A DNA stretch of 64,000 bases from an uncultured Lachnospiraceae bacterium (GTDB lineage: Bacteria; Bacillota; Clostridia; Lachnospirales; Lachnospiraceae). Under the pieces are notes generated by a model, which did not search any database, was not told the origin of the DNA, and worked only from the letters and a program-made list of their open reading frames with translations. The stretch lies in the NCBI GenBank assembly GCA_910577275.1, contig CAJTMW010000008.1:62658-126657 (forward strand), given 5' to 3'. Below are positions 15,225-23,913 of this stretch, in pieces. Every line of letters starts with the position of its first letter. Positions within the stretch are counted from its first letter, which is position 1. A program made the translations under genes and the position numbers.

Positions 15225-15950
15225 ATGTACAGCTATCAGAGCAGAATCAGATACAGTGAATTAGATGAGACAGGGCATTTGCGGCTCGAATCCCTGCTTG
15301 ATTATTTTCAGGACTGCTCCACATTCCAGTCGGAGGACTTAGGGCTTGGAGTGGAGTATCTGAAGGAGCTTCACATGGTATGGGTGATGTCGTCCTGGCA
15401 GATTGTGGCGGAGCGCTATCCGAAGCTGGGAGAGACGGTGACGGTGGGGACTTTTCCTTACGAGTTCAAGGGGTTTGTGGGATACAGAAATTTTCTTATG
15501 AGGGACAGCGGGGGAAAGCTTCTGGCTTATGCCAACACTGTCTGGAGCCTGCTCGATACAAGAACCGGAAAGCCTGCAAAGCCTACGCCGCAGATGCTTG
15601 AAAAATATGTTCTGGAGCCTAAAATGGAAATGGATTACGCGCCCAGAAAAATCCGCTTCCCGGAAGAGCTTACGAAGGGGGAGCCGGTGGTTGTCAGAGA
15701 GCACCATCTGGACGTCAATCACCACGTAAACAACGGGCAGTTTGTGAGAATCGCCATGGAGGGGCTGGGAGGAGGCTTCAAAATCAGGCAGCTTCGGGCG
15801 GAGTATAAAAAGCAGGTGGTGCTTGGGGAGGTGCTGATTCCTTACACGGCGTCTGTAGAGGACGGAAAATCCGTGGTGGTGCTAAGGGACGCGGAAGATG
15901 CCGTATGCTGCGTGGTAGAGCTGTGCAGGGCAGGCGAAGCGAAAGCATAA
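15225..15950 (+). CDS. Acyl-ACP thioesterase
   Basis: The 241-residue protein is a double hot-dog thioesterase of the plant FatA/FatB-like bacterial family (PF01643). The first hot-dog begins YQSRIRYSELDETGHLRL. The second carries the catalytic motif HLDVNHHVNNGQFV, with the Asn and His of the family's N-x-H signature, and ends with the usual RAEYKKQVVLGE. It releases fatty acids from acyl carrier protein in the cytosol. GAGGAG lies about 11 bases before the ATG. It has its own promoter divergent from the tRNA; cvfB follows after a roughly 125-base GC-rich spacer. Confidence 0.9.
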   Translation: MYSYQSRIRYSELDETGHLRLESLLDYFQDCSTFQSEDLGLGVEYLKELHMVWVMSSWQIVAERYPKLGETVTVGTFPYEFKGFVGYRNFLMRDSGGKLLAYANTVWSLLDTRTGKPAKPTPQMLEKYVLEPKMEMDYAPRKIRFPEELTKGEPVVVREHHLDVNHHVNNGQFVRIAMEGLGGGFKIRQLRAEYKKQVVLGEVLIPYTASVEDGKSVVVLRDAEDAVCCVVELCRAGEAKA

Positions 15951-16076
15951 GGCCCGGCAGGGCATGGGTAAGGATGCGCCCGGCGGTACAAAAGTCCGGC
16001 AGCGCAAAATAGGATACCGGAGATGGCGGTACTTTGCCGGCGGCGGAGCGACAGAGAGAAAGGAAACAGGTAAAAA

Positions 16077-16961
16077 ATGATAAAACTGGGAGAGAGACAA
16101 AAGCTATCGATTGTCAAAAAGGTGAATTTTGGCGTGTATCTGGCGGATGTCCCGAAGGAGGAAGAAGGCGGCTTCGCTGACGATACGGTGGCAGGAAGCG
16201 CAAAGGAGCCGGAGGAGCGGGTGCTTCTGCCGGGAAAAGAGGTGCCGGAAAACGCGGAAATCGGGGATGAGCTGGATGTTTTTATTTACAGGGATTCCGA
16301 GGACCGTCTGATAGCAACCACCAGGCAGACAGAGCTTTCTGTAGGCAAAACGGCGGTTTTAAAAGTAAAGGAAGTGGGAAAAATCGGCGCCTTTCTCGGC
16401 TGGTCGCTGGAAAAGGATTTGCTTTTGCCCTTTAAGGAGCAGACCTGCAATTTAAGCCCGGGAACGGAATGCCTGGTCGCTTTGTATATTGACAAAAGCG
16501 GCAGACTGTGTACGACGATGAAGGTGTATCCTTATCTGCGGACGGACAGCTCCTGTAAAAAGGATGACAGGGTAGAGGGCAGAGTTTACGAGATTATCGA
16601 TAAATTCGGGATTTTTGTGGCGGTGGACGACTGCTATAGCGCAATGATTCCCAAAAAGGAGCCCGCTGCCGGAATACGGGTCGGGGATAAGGTAAGCGCG
16701 CGGGTGACGGAGGTATTGGAGGACGGGAAGCTCAGCTTAAGCCTTCGGGAAAAGGCTTACCTCCAGATGGAAAAGGACGCGGCTCTTGTGATGAAAATGC
16801 TGGAGGAAAACGGGGGCAGGCTTCCCTTCAACGATAAGGCGGATGCGGAGCTGATACGGGGAAAGACCGGCATGAGCAAAAACGAATTCAAGAGGGCGGT
16901 GGGCAAGCTGTATAAGCAGCGCCTGATAGTGATAGAGCCGGAGGGCATTAAAAAGGTATGA
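16077..16961 (+). CDS. cvfB: CvfB-type S1 RNA-binding protein
   Basis: The 294-residue protein matches the CvfB/YitL family: an N-terminal S1-like unit (about 1-75), a second (about 80-140) and a third S1 domain (VEGRVYEIIDKFGIFVAV...SLSLREKAY, about 160-225), then a winged helix (about 226-290, KTGMSKNEFKRAVGKLYK). CvfB binds RNA and affects virulence gene expression in staphylococci. The first S1 domain carries an extra acidic segment (EEEGGFADDTVAGSAKEPEE) where homologues usually have a tight turn, one of several short in-frame insertions in this window. The stop overlaps the next ATG (ATGA). Confidence 0.85.
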   Translation: MIKLGERQKLSIVKKVNFGVYLADVPKEEEGGFADDTVAGSAKEPEERVLLPGKEVPENAEIGDELDVFIYRDSEDRLIATTRQTELSVGKTAVLKVKEVGKIGAFLGWSLEKDLLLPFKEQTCNLSPGTECLVALYIDKSGRLCTTMKVYPYLRTDSSCKKDDRVEGRVYEIIDKFGIFVAVDDCYSAMIPKKEPAAGIRVGDKVSARVTEVLEDGKLSLSLREKAYLQMEKDAALVMKMLEENGGRLPFNDKADAELIRGKTGMSKNEFKRAVGKLYKQRLIVIEPEGIKKV

Positions 16962-17914
16962 ATGGAAAAAAAGCAAACTGGGCGTTTCTCTTAGAGGTGC
17001 TGGGGTATATGGGGCTGGTTTTCGGTCTGGCCTGGCTTTGGCCCGGCATTATGGAAAACCTTGTCCTGAACAATCTTCTCTGTGAGGCGGTGCTTAGCCT
17101 GCCGGTGCTGGTCTTTATGCTGGTATCTGGGGAAAAGCCGGCTTCTTTTCTCGGATTCCATAAGATGAAAATCAGCTCCGCGCTGATGACGGTGCTGTTT
17201 ACTTTTCTCACAATGCCGGTTCTGACGTTGTTTAATCTGATTTCCCAGCTTTGGGTGGAAAATGAAGTGGCGGTCATGATGGAGGAGATGCAGATGGGAC
17301 AGATGCCTCTTTTTGCAATGCTGTTTTCCATGAGTATCTGCGCGCCTTTTTTTGAGGAGATTACCTGCCGGGGCGCTTATTACCGCGCGTACAGAAAGTC
17401 GGGCGGCGCAGTCAGGGCGATGCTGTTGTCCTCTCTTATTTTCGCCGTGTCGCATATGAACTTTAATCAGGCGGCTTACGCTTTTGTGGTGGGGATTCTG
17501 GCTGTGCTTCTGGTGGAGGCAACGGGAAGCCTGTGGTCTTCGATTCTTTATCATGCGGTGATAAACGGAAGCCAGGCGGTTTTGATGTATCAGCTGCTGA
17601 AGGCGGACCCGGATATTTACAGCGAGCAGGCGGCAATGGTTACCAGTGATTTCCTGCTGTATGGAATTGCCGCTTATTTATTGGTGACGGCGTTTACGCT
17701 GCCGCTGGCATGGGCCGTCCTTGTATGGATTAGCGGGAACGAGGGGAAAAGAGGCGTGCTGCCCGCCCTGTGGCGTGAGCGGAAGGAAAAGAAGGACAAA
17801 ATAATAACAGTGCCGTTGATACTGGCACTGTTTCTTGGTCTTTTAATGATGACAGGAGTGGCTTCCCGCATTTTTATACAAATATATCAATATTGCTTCC
17901 AATATTCGGGTTGA
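16958..17914 (+). CDS. CPBP family intramembrane protease
   Basis: The 318-residue polytopic protein has the CPBP signature FFEEITCRGAYY (EExxxR), SHMNFNQAAYAF (second motif) and LYHAVINGS (third His). It begins within the cvfB stop codon (ATGA), so it is translationally coupled to it. The C-terminal 40 bases overlap the opposite-strand yjfB gene. The substrate is unknown; the family includes CAAX-type endoproteases and immunity factors. It is only distantly similar to the CPBP protein at 12897-13907. Confidence 0.88.
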   Translation: MNGKKANWAFLLEVLGYMGLVFGLAWLWPGIMENLVLNNLLCEAVLSLPVLVFMLVSGEKPASFLGFHKMKISSALMTVLFTFLTMPVLTLFNLISQLWVENEVAVMMEEMQMGQMPLFAMLFSMSICAPFFEEITCRGAYYRAYRKSGGAVRAMLLSSLIFAVSHMNFNQAAYAFVVGILAVLLVEATGSLWSSILYHAVINGSQAVLMYQLLKADPDIYSEQAAMVTSDFLLYGIAAYLLVTAFTLPLAWAVLVWISGNEGKRGVLPALWRERKEKKDKIITVPLILALFLGLLMMTGVASRIFIQIYQYCFQYSG

Positions 17915-18062
17915 CGGATAATTCCATGGAACGGTCCATCATATTGAGAATACCGGCTCCTGTCGCTTCGGCGCTTTCCAGAGCCTTGTCAAGAACCGCG
18001 ACGCTCACCTGGTCGGCAACCCTTACGTTAGACAGCGCAGTTGATAATTCAGGAATATTCAT
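17874..18062 (-). CDS. yjfB: YjfB-type putative motility protein
   Basis: The 62-residue protein MNIPELSTALS...VSVAVLDKALE...NPNIGSNIDIFV matches the YjfB family (PF14070) along its whole length: an N-terminal helix, the AVLDKALESAEATG helix and the C-terminal G-x-N-I-D-I-x-V. In Bacillus it belongs to the flagellar regulon; its biochemical role is unknown. AAAGGAGAGA precedes the ATG. It is convergent with, and overlaps by 41 bases, the CPBP protease gene. The promoter is sigma-A type with an extended -10, not a clear sigma-28 type. Confidence 0.88.
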   Translation of the reverse strand: MNIPELSTALSNVRVADQVSVAVLDKALESAEATGAGILNMMDRSMELSVNPNIGSNIDIFV

Positions 18063-18391
18063 GCAATCTCTCCTTTCCTGACAGGGAGTAAAATTTCCTC
18101 GTCACAATAAGTATATCACGAGTTTTCATAATTGTGAATAGTGGATTTTCCATGTTGCAGGGGGCTGTGAACGGAGTAACCGGCAAACAGGCAATTGTAT
18201 AGGTTGCATAGGGGATAAAAATGGAAATTTTATCCGTAATACATATAAATTACACAAAAAAAATACAAAAAGCGGTAGATTTTCCTGTGCATGTATATTA
18301 AAATGGGGAAGTAAAGCTTAAGGGGGTAAGGCTTGTACATGGAAAATATTGTTGAATTTGTATAATGCGACGAGGGAGAAGGAGAGGGGTA
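18063..18391. other. 328-base intergenic region between divergent yjfB and the PucR-type gene
   Basis: It holds the yjfB promoter, an 8-bp perfect hairpin GGATAAAA/TTTTATCC (18213-18220 with 18228-18235) and a TATAAT at 18361-18366 that is probably the -10 of the regulator gene, without a good -35. The middle is A/T-rich with no reading frame that looks coding. Confidence 0.6.
18110..18138 (-). promoter_or_regulatory. yjfB promoter with extended -10
   Basis: On the minus strand TTCACA (18133-18138), a 17-base spacer and TATACT (18110-18115) preceded by TGA, giving TGnTATACT. Confidence 0.7.
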
Positions 18392-19552
18392 ATGATTTCT
18401 AATCAAATACTGCTGAATACGATTGAGGGACTCAAGGCAATCGCCAGGATTGATTTCTGTGTGATGGACACGGACGGCAAGGAGGTTGCATCCACGCTGG
18501 CGGACCTGGCTCAGTGCGGCCTGGAGGTGGCCGGATTTGCCCTGTCTCCGGCGGATTCACAGGAAATACGGGGATGCCAGTACTTTAAAATTTTTGACGA
18601 GCAGCAGCTCGAGTATGTGCTTGTGGCGGCGGGAGCCGATGAGGACGCCTATGTTATGGGGAAAATAGCGGCGTTCCAAATCCAGAACCTTCTGGTTGCC
18701 TACAAGGAGAGGTTTGACAAGGATAACTTTATCAAGAGCCTTCTTCTGGATAACCTTCTGCTCATTGATATTTACAGCAGGGCGAAGAAGCTGCACATAC
18801 AGCCGGACGCAAAGCGGGTGGCAATAGTGATAGAGACGGCAAACAGCAAGGACAGTAATGTACTGGAAATTATGAGGGGATTTTTCGGAAACAGCAGCAG
18901 GGATTTTGTCACGGCAGTAGATGAAAACTACGTCATTGTGGTGAAGGACTTGTCCGAGGGGGACGCTTTGCGTGGAAGCCTGAGCGATGTTTCCTATGAT
19001 AATATGCATGAACAGGCCTACGACCTGTCGAGGGAAACTCTGCGGGGCATCGAGAGGGTCGCCCGGGGGATTGAAAGCTATCTGCAAAAAGAGGGAATGA
19101 AAGAGATACGCATTTCCTACGGTATGCCGGTGGGCGAAATCAAAGAGGTCAGCCGTTCCTACAAAGAAGCAAAGATGGCGATGGATGTGGGGAAGATTTT
19201 CTTTGACGAGAGAAGCGTTATCGCTTACAGCGAGCTTGGAATCGGACGTCTGATTTATCAGCTTCCTATTCCTCTTTGCAAAATGTTTATCAAGGAAATT
19301 TTCGGAGGGCGGAACCCCAATGAATTTGACGAGGAGACGCTTACCACAATCAATAAGTTTTTTGAAAACAGCCTGAATGTGTCGGAAACCTCCAGGCAGC
19401 TTTTTATTCACAGGAATACGCTGGTGTACCGGCTGGATAAGCTGCAGAAAAGCACAGGGCTGGATTTGCGCATTTTTGAGGACGCCATCACTTTCAGGAT
19501 CGCGCTTATGGTGGTAAAATACATGGATTACATGGAAAGCTTTGAGTATTAA
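18392..19552 (+). CDS. PucR/CdaR-type transcriptional regulator
   Basis: The 386-residue protein has an N-terminal sensor-like region, a central GGDEF-like PucR region (about 140-290, with ISYGMPVGEIKEVSRSYKEA) and a C-terminal helix-turn-helix of the PucR/SdaR kind (SLNVSETSRQLFIHRNTLVY, then RLDKLQKSTGLDL). Such proteins regulate catabolic genes in response to small ligands; here the ligand is not evident. The start ATG 18392 follows GGAGAGGGG. The ftsEX block follows 38 bases downstream, so it may be cotranscribed with ftsEX, which is unusual. It is unrelated to the YbbR-type CdaR at 51826-53115. Confidence 0.85.
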   Translation: MISNQILLNTIEGLKAIARIDFCVMDTDGKEVASTLADLAQCGLEVAGFALSPADSQEIRGCQYFKIFDEQQLEYVLVAAGADEDAYVMGKIAAFQIQNLLVAYKERFDKDNFIKSLLLDNLLLIDIYSRAKKLHIQPDAKRVAIVIETANSKDSNVLEIMRGFFGNSSRDFVTAVDENYVIVVKDLSEGDALRGSLSDVSYDNMHEQAYDLSRETLRGIERVARGIESYLQKEGMKEIRISYGMPVGEIKEVSRSYKEAKMAMDVGKIFFDERSVIAYSELGIGRLIYQLPIPLCKMFIKEIFGGRNPNEFDEETLTTINKFFENSLNVSETSRQLFIHRNTLVYRLDKLQKSTGLDLRIFEDAITFRIALMVVKYMDYMESFEY

Positions 19553-19590
19553 GGTATCGATAACATGTTATACGGGAGTGGAAAAATCTG

Positions 19591-20334
19591 GTGAAAAGTG
19601 AAGTAAAGAACAAAAGGAGAAGACGGCCGTCTTCCGACAATCATGAGATTATCTCATTGACAAACGTGAGCAAAACATATTCAACGGGCGCGCCGGCGCT
19701 TAACGGAGTGGATTTACATATCAATCGGGGAGAGTTTGTATTTATCGTGGGGGACAGCGGCTCGGGGAAGTCAACCATGATAAAGCTGCTTTTGCGGGAG
19801 CTGGTGCCCACTTCCGGCGACATTAATGTGATGGGGTATGACCTGGTCCGTATCCGTCACAGAAAAATCCCGAAATTCAGAAGGAATCTCGGCATTGTCT
19901 TTCAGGATTTCCGTCTTTTGCGGGACAGAAACGTATATGAGAATGTGGCTTTTGCCCAGCGTATCATACAGGTGTCCAGCAAGGATATCAAGCGGAACGT
20001 GCCCAGTATCCTGGCGACTGTGGGGCTGGCCGGAAAGTACAAGGCTAAGCCAAGGCAGCTTTCGGGAGGCGAGCAGCAGAGGGTGGCCATTGCAAGGGCG
20101 CTTGTAAACCGCCCGAGTATTTTGCTTGCCGACGAGCCTACTGGAAATCTGGACCCCAAGAATTCATGGGAAATCATGAAGCTGTTAGAGCAGATTAACG
20201 AAAACGGAACCACTGTGCTGGTGGTGACTCACAACCGCGAAATAGTCAATGCAATGCAAAAGAGGGTCGTTACAATGAAGAAGGGCGTTATTGTAAGCGA
20301 CGAGGAAAAGGGTGGTTATATCGATGAGGATTAG
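19591..20334 (+). CDS. ftsE: Cell division ABC ATPase FtsE
   Basis: The 247-residue ATPase has Walker A GDSGSGKST, signature LSGGEQQRVAIARAL, Walker B ILLADEPTGNLD and H-loop VTHN. The wording NLGIVFQDFRLL is diagnostic of FtsE. With FtsX it forms a membrane complex that does not transport but activates peptidoglycan hydrolases; the M23 protein encoded two genes on is the evident partner. It starts with GTG. A basic 16-residue N-terminal extension (KNKRRRRPSS) precedes the usual domain start. It overlaps ftsX by 11 bases. Confidence 0.95.
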   Translation: MKSEVKNKRRRRPSSDNHEIISLTNVSKTYSTGAPALNGVDLHINRGEFVFIVGDSGSGKSTMIKLLLRELVPTSGDINVMGYDLVRIRHRKIPKFRRNLGIVFQDFRLLRDRNVYENVAFAQRIIQVSSKDIKRNVPSILATVGLAGKYKAKPRQLSGGEQQRVAIARALVNRPSILLADEPTGNLDPKNSWEIMKLLEQINENGTTVLVVTHNREIVNAMQKRVVTMKKGVIVSDEEKGGYIDED

Positions 20335-21220
20335 TACATTTTTTTATACCCTCAGGCAGGGAATTATCAATATTTTCAGAAACAAGTGGTTTTCTCTGGC
20401 ATCGGTTGCCACGATTGGCGCATGCCTGTTTTTGTTCGGCCTGTTTTACTCCGTGATAGTGAATTTTCAGAATATTGTCAAGACGGCCCAGGAGGGCGTA
20501 TGCGTCACGGTTCTTTTTGACGAGGGAATCAGCGGTGAAAGAATCGAGGAAATCGGGGCGCTGATTGACAGACGCGCGGAGACGTCGAGGGTTGTGTTTA
20601 AATCGGCGGACGAAGCGTGGGAGGAATTCAAGGTGGATTACCTGAAAGGCTACGCCGACGGTTTCCCGGACAATCCGCTGACAGGCTCCGACAGCTATGA
20701 GGTTTATTTAAACGACGTGTCCATGCAGCCGGCGCTTGTGTCTTATCTCGAAGGGCTTGACGGCGTCAGGGAAGTGAACCGGTCGGAAATCGTGGCGACT
20801 ACCCTTACCGGGGTTAATTCGCTGGTGGCCTATATTTCCGTGGGGATTATCGTGATTTTGTTTGCCGTGTCGATTTTCCTTATAAGCAATACGGTAACCA
20901 TCGGAATTTCCGTCAGGAAAGAAGAAATTGCCATTATGAAATATATCGGGGCAACGGACTTTTTCGTGCGCTCCCCGTTCGTGATTGAAGGGATGATGAT
21001 TGGCGCAATCGGCTCGCTGATTCCGCTGGGACTTATTTATGTCCTGTATAATAAAGTGATTGAGTATATCCTGACGAGATTTGCGGTTCTGACAAAGCTG
21101 CTGACTTTTCTGCCGGTGGAAACGATTTTCTCAACGCTCCTTCCGATGTCGATAATCATGGGTGTGGGAATCGGTTTCCTTGGAAGTATCACAACCGTCA
21201 GGAAGCACTTAAGAGTATGA
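20324..21220 (+). CDS. ftsX: Cell division protein FtsX
   Basis: The 298-residue membrane protein has one N-terminal helix (about 20-45), an extracellular domain (about 50-165) and three C-terminal helices, the FtsX/MacB-type layout. RQGIINIFRNKWFSLASV at the start and ISVRKEEIAIMKYIGATDFF before the third helix are family signatures. It transmits ATP hydrolysis by FtsE to a secreted murein hydrolase through the external loop. The start ATG 20324 lies within the end of ftsE. The 407-residue M23 protein follows 13 bases downstream. Confidence 0.95.
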   Translation: MRISTFFYTLRQGIINIFRNKWFSLASVATIGACLFLFGLFYSVIVNFQNIVKTAQEGVCVTVLFDEGISGERIEEIGALIDRRAETSRVVFKSADEAWEEFKVDYLKGYADGFPDNPLTGSDSYEVYLNDVSMQPALVSYLEGLDGVREVNRSEIVATTLTGVNSLVAYISVGIIVILFAVSIFLISNTVTIGISVRKEEIAIMKYIGATDFFVRSPFVIEGMMIGAIGSLIPLGLIYVLYNKVIEYILTRFAVLTKLLTFLPVETIFSTLLPMSIIMGVGIGFLGSITTVRKHLRV

Positions 21221-21233
21221 CTAAGGAGTGAGG

Positions 21234-22454
21234 ATGAAACGAGTAAAAAGAGCCTTTTGTGTGATATTGAGTCTTTTGCTGTTTTCCGCAGGCGCAGGGA
21301 AGTTCCGGACCGTTACCTATGCCAGTGAGCTCACCAATGACAGCATCAGGGAAAAGGAAGCGGAAATCAACAGGGCAAAGAAGGAAAAGAACGAGCTTCA
21401 AAGCGGACTGACGGACGTAAAAGCGATTAAGAAGGAGCTGGAGAACGCCAAGGCCGACCTTGCCAATTATGTGGAAGAGCTCGACGCCAATCTGACTGCC
21501 ATACAAAATAAAATTAATGAGTTAAAGGAAAAAATAACAGAAAAAGAAGAAGAAATCGCTCAGAAAACGGTGGAGCTTGAGGAAGCCGTAGAGGAACAAA
21601 AGAAGCAGTATGAGGCGATGAAGACCCGCATAAAATTTATGTATGAAAGAGGGGAAACCATGTATGTGGAGCTGCTCCTTGGCGCGGGCAGCTTTGGCGA
21701 TATGCTGAATAAGGCGGAATATATCGAGAAGCTTTCCGCCTATGACAGGAAAATGCTCGATGAGTATGTGGCATACACAGAGTATGTGTCGCTCTGCCGG
21801 GAGGGACTGGAGGAGGAAAAAGAGCTTCTGGACGAGGCAAAGGCAGCCGTGGAGGAGGAGGAAGCCTCGTTGAACGAACTGATTTCGTCCAAGGAGCAGG
21901 AAATATACCAGATGAGCTCCCAGATTCAGGATAAGGAATCCGCAATCCGGGCATATGAGGAGGAAATAGCCGTACAGAACGATACGATTAAGACGCTGGA
22001 AGCGGCTGTTGCGGCGGAGAGAAAGCGGCTGGCGGAAGAAAATGCGCGTAAATATGACGGCGGAATATTTACCTGGCCGGCGCCCTCCTACACAAGAATT
22101 TCCGATGAATACGGAAACCGGATGCACCCCACGCTGGGAGTGGAGAGGTTCCACAACGGTATCGATATGGCGGCTCCGGGAGGCAGCGCGATACTGGCGG
22201 CCTATGACGGAAAAGTGGTTGCCGCGGATTACAACAGCAGTATGGGGAATTATATTATGATAGACCATGGCGACAGCCTGTATACGGTATATATGCATGC
22301 GTCGGCCCTTTACGTGTCCAAGGGGACGGAGGTCTCGAAGGGACAGCAGATAGCGGCGGTGGGGAGTACCGGGCGTTCTACGGGGAACCATCTGCATTTC
22401 AGCGTGCGTCTGAACGGAAGTTATGTGAATCCCCGGAGTTATCTGGGGGGATGA
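21234..22454 (+). CDS. Secreted coiled-coil M23 peptidase, FtsEX-activated type
   Basis: The 406-residue protein has a signal peptide (MKRVKRAFCVILSLLLFSAG), two long coiled-coil regions (about 30-120 and 165-265, rich in E/K/A heptads) and a C-terminal M23 domain (about 285-405). The metal ligands are visible as FHNGIDMAAPGG (His, Asp) and GNHLHFSV (HxH). The coiled-coil plus peptidase layout behind ftsEX is that of EnvC and PcsB-type proteins, which bind FtsX and cut or activate cutting of peptide cross-links at the septum. M23 metal ligands look intact, so it may itself be catalytic. Confidence 0.93.
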   Translation: MKRVKRAFCVILSLLLFSAGAGKFRTVTYASELTNDSIREKEAEINRAKKEKNELQSGLTDVKAIKKELENAKADLANYVEELDANLTAIQNKINELKEKITEKEEEIAQKTVELEEAVEEQKKQYEAMKTRIKFMYERGETMYVELLLGAGSFGDMLNKAEYIEKLSAYDRKMLDEYVAYTEYVSLCREGLEEEKELLDEAKAAVEEEEASLNELISSKEQEIYQMSSQIQDKESAIRAYEEEIAVQNDTIKTLEAAVAAERKRLAEENARKYDGGIFTWPAPSYTRISDEYGNRMHPTLGVERFHNGIDMAAPGGSAILAAYDGKVVAADYNSSMGNYIMIDHGDSLYTVYMHASALYVSKGTEVSKGQQIAAVGSTGRSTGNHLHFSVRLNGSYVNPRSYLGG

Positions 22455-22587
22455 TGCTGCCTGGGACGCCCGCACAGGGCGGCTTGCCGCGGCTGCTTAT
22501 GGCAGGCTTTCCGAAGGATTGTTTTTGGTGAGAGTTTCGGATTTGCGGCATCGGGCGTGAGATTTAAGAAAGATTGGAGAGATGTTT

Positions 22588-23898
22588 GTGAGTAAACCTG
22601 AGGAAGTTGATAATCGGCCGGAAGATGAGGGAGAAATCGTAGATTCAGGCGGGAAGCGGAGACGGGCGTCAAAGGATTTCCTGAACGGAATTTTTGTGGG
22701 AGCGCTGTGCATGGCGCTGATTGCAACGGGGCTTTACAGCGGGAAAATGCTTTATGACCTGGTGAAAGTGCGGCGAAGCGGCGTGACGGCCTTAAGCGAC
22801 AATGGCGGGAGAGACTCTTTTTCAGATACGGTAGAGAAGATGCAGGTCATCGAGGAAGCCATCGACGATTATTACTTTTACGGGGACGAGGTTTCTTCCG
22901 AGGATATTCACGAGGGCGTTTATAAGGGAATGATAGCGGCGCTGGGCGACCCCTATTCCGAGTATTATTCCAAAGATGAGCTGGAGGATGTGGTAAACAG
23001 TACCAAAGGGATTTCCTATGGAATCGGCGCGATGATTTCCATGAACAAGCAGACCAACATGGCCATGATTAGCGGCGTGATAGAGGAATCCCCGGCGCTT
23101 GCAGCCGGTCTCCGGGAGGGAGACATTATTTACGAGGTGGATGACGAGTCCACACAGGGCCTGAGCCTGACCCAGGTGGTGAACCTTGTAAAAGGGCGGG
23201 AAGGGACAACGGTGCACCTGACCATTTACAGGGAGGGGGAAAGCGATTTTCTGGAATTTGATATTGAAAGAGGAAAGCTGATTGAAACCACTACCGTGCA
23301 GAGCGGAATGCTTGAAAATACGAATAATATCGGTTATCTGCAGATTCGGGAGTTTGACAGCGTGACGGTTGACCAGTACGCGGAGGCTCTTGCGGAGCTG
23401 AAGGCAAGCGATATGAAAGGGCTGGTGCTTGACCTTCGAAGCAATCCCGGCGGCGATTTGGCGGCGGTTGTGGAGATTGCCGGAAGGATTCTGCCTAAAG
23501 GGCTGATTGTGTATACGGAGGATAAGGCGGGAAGTCGGAAGGAATATACAAGCGACGACGATTCGGAGCTTGAGGTGCCTCTTGTGGTGCTGGTGAACGA
23601 GTACTCGGCAAGCGCCTCGGAAATCCTGGCGGGAGCCATTCAGGACTATAATAAGGGAACCCTGATAGGAACCACCACTTACGGAAAGGGGATTGTGCAG
23701 AGAATACACAGGTTAAATGACGGTACTGCCTTAAAGCTTACCGTCAGCGCATACTTTACCCCTTCGGGAAGAAACATCCACGGAGTGGGAATCGAGCCGG
23801 ACATTGTGCTGGAATACGACTATGATTTGGCGGAGGAAGAAGGGGTTGACAATCAGGTGGAGAGAGCGATAGAGGTGCTGGAAGGGAAGATTGGATAA
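22588..23898 (+). CDS. ctpA: S41 C-terminal processing peptidase with PDZ domain
   Basis: This 436-residue protein has a single N-terminal membrane anchor (about 33-55), a PDZ domain (about 140-215, with SPALAAGLREGDIIYEVD) and an S41 protease domain. The catalytic Ser sits in NEYSASASEILAG and the Lys in TTYGKGIV. CtpA proteases trim or degrade secreted and wall-associated proteins. The GTG at 22588 is six bases after GGAGAG; the ATG at 22582 touches that site and is less likely. It follows the M23 peptidase gene by about 130 bases, as in many Clostridia where ftsEX, the M23 gene and ctpA are clustered. Confidence 0.92.
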   Translation: MSKPEEVDNRPEDEGEIVDSGGKRRRASKDFLNGIFVGALCMALIATGLYSGKMLYDLVKVRRSGVTALSDNGGRDSFSDTVEKMQVIEEAIDDYYFYGDEVSSEDIHEGVYKGMIAALGDPYSEYYSKDELEDVVNSTKGISYGIGAMISMNKQTNMAMISGVIEESPALAAGLREGDIIYEVDDESTQGLSLTQVVNLVKGREGTTVHLTIYREGESDFLEFDIERGKLIETTTVQSGMLENTNNIGYLQIREFDSVTVDQYAEALAELKASDMKGLVLDLRSNPGGDLAAVVEIAGRILPKGLIVYTEDKAGSRKEYTSDDDSELEVPLVVLVNEYSASASEILAGAIQDYNKGTLIGTTTYGKGIVQRIHRLNDGTALKLTVSAYFTPSGRNIHGVGIEPDIVLEYDYDLAEEEGVDNQVERAIEVLEGKIG

Positions 23899-23913
23899 AC
23901 CAGATATCTGTGC

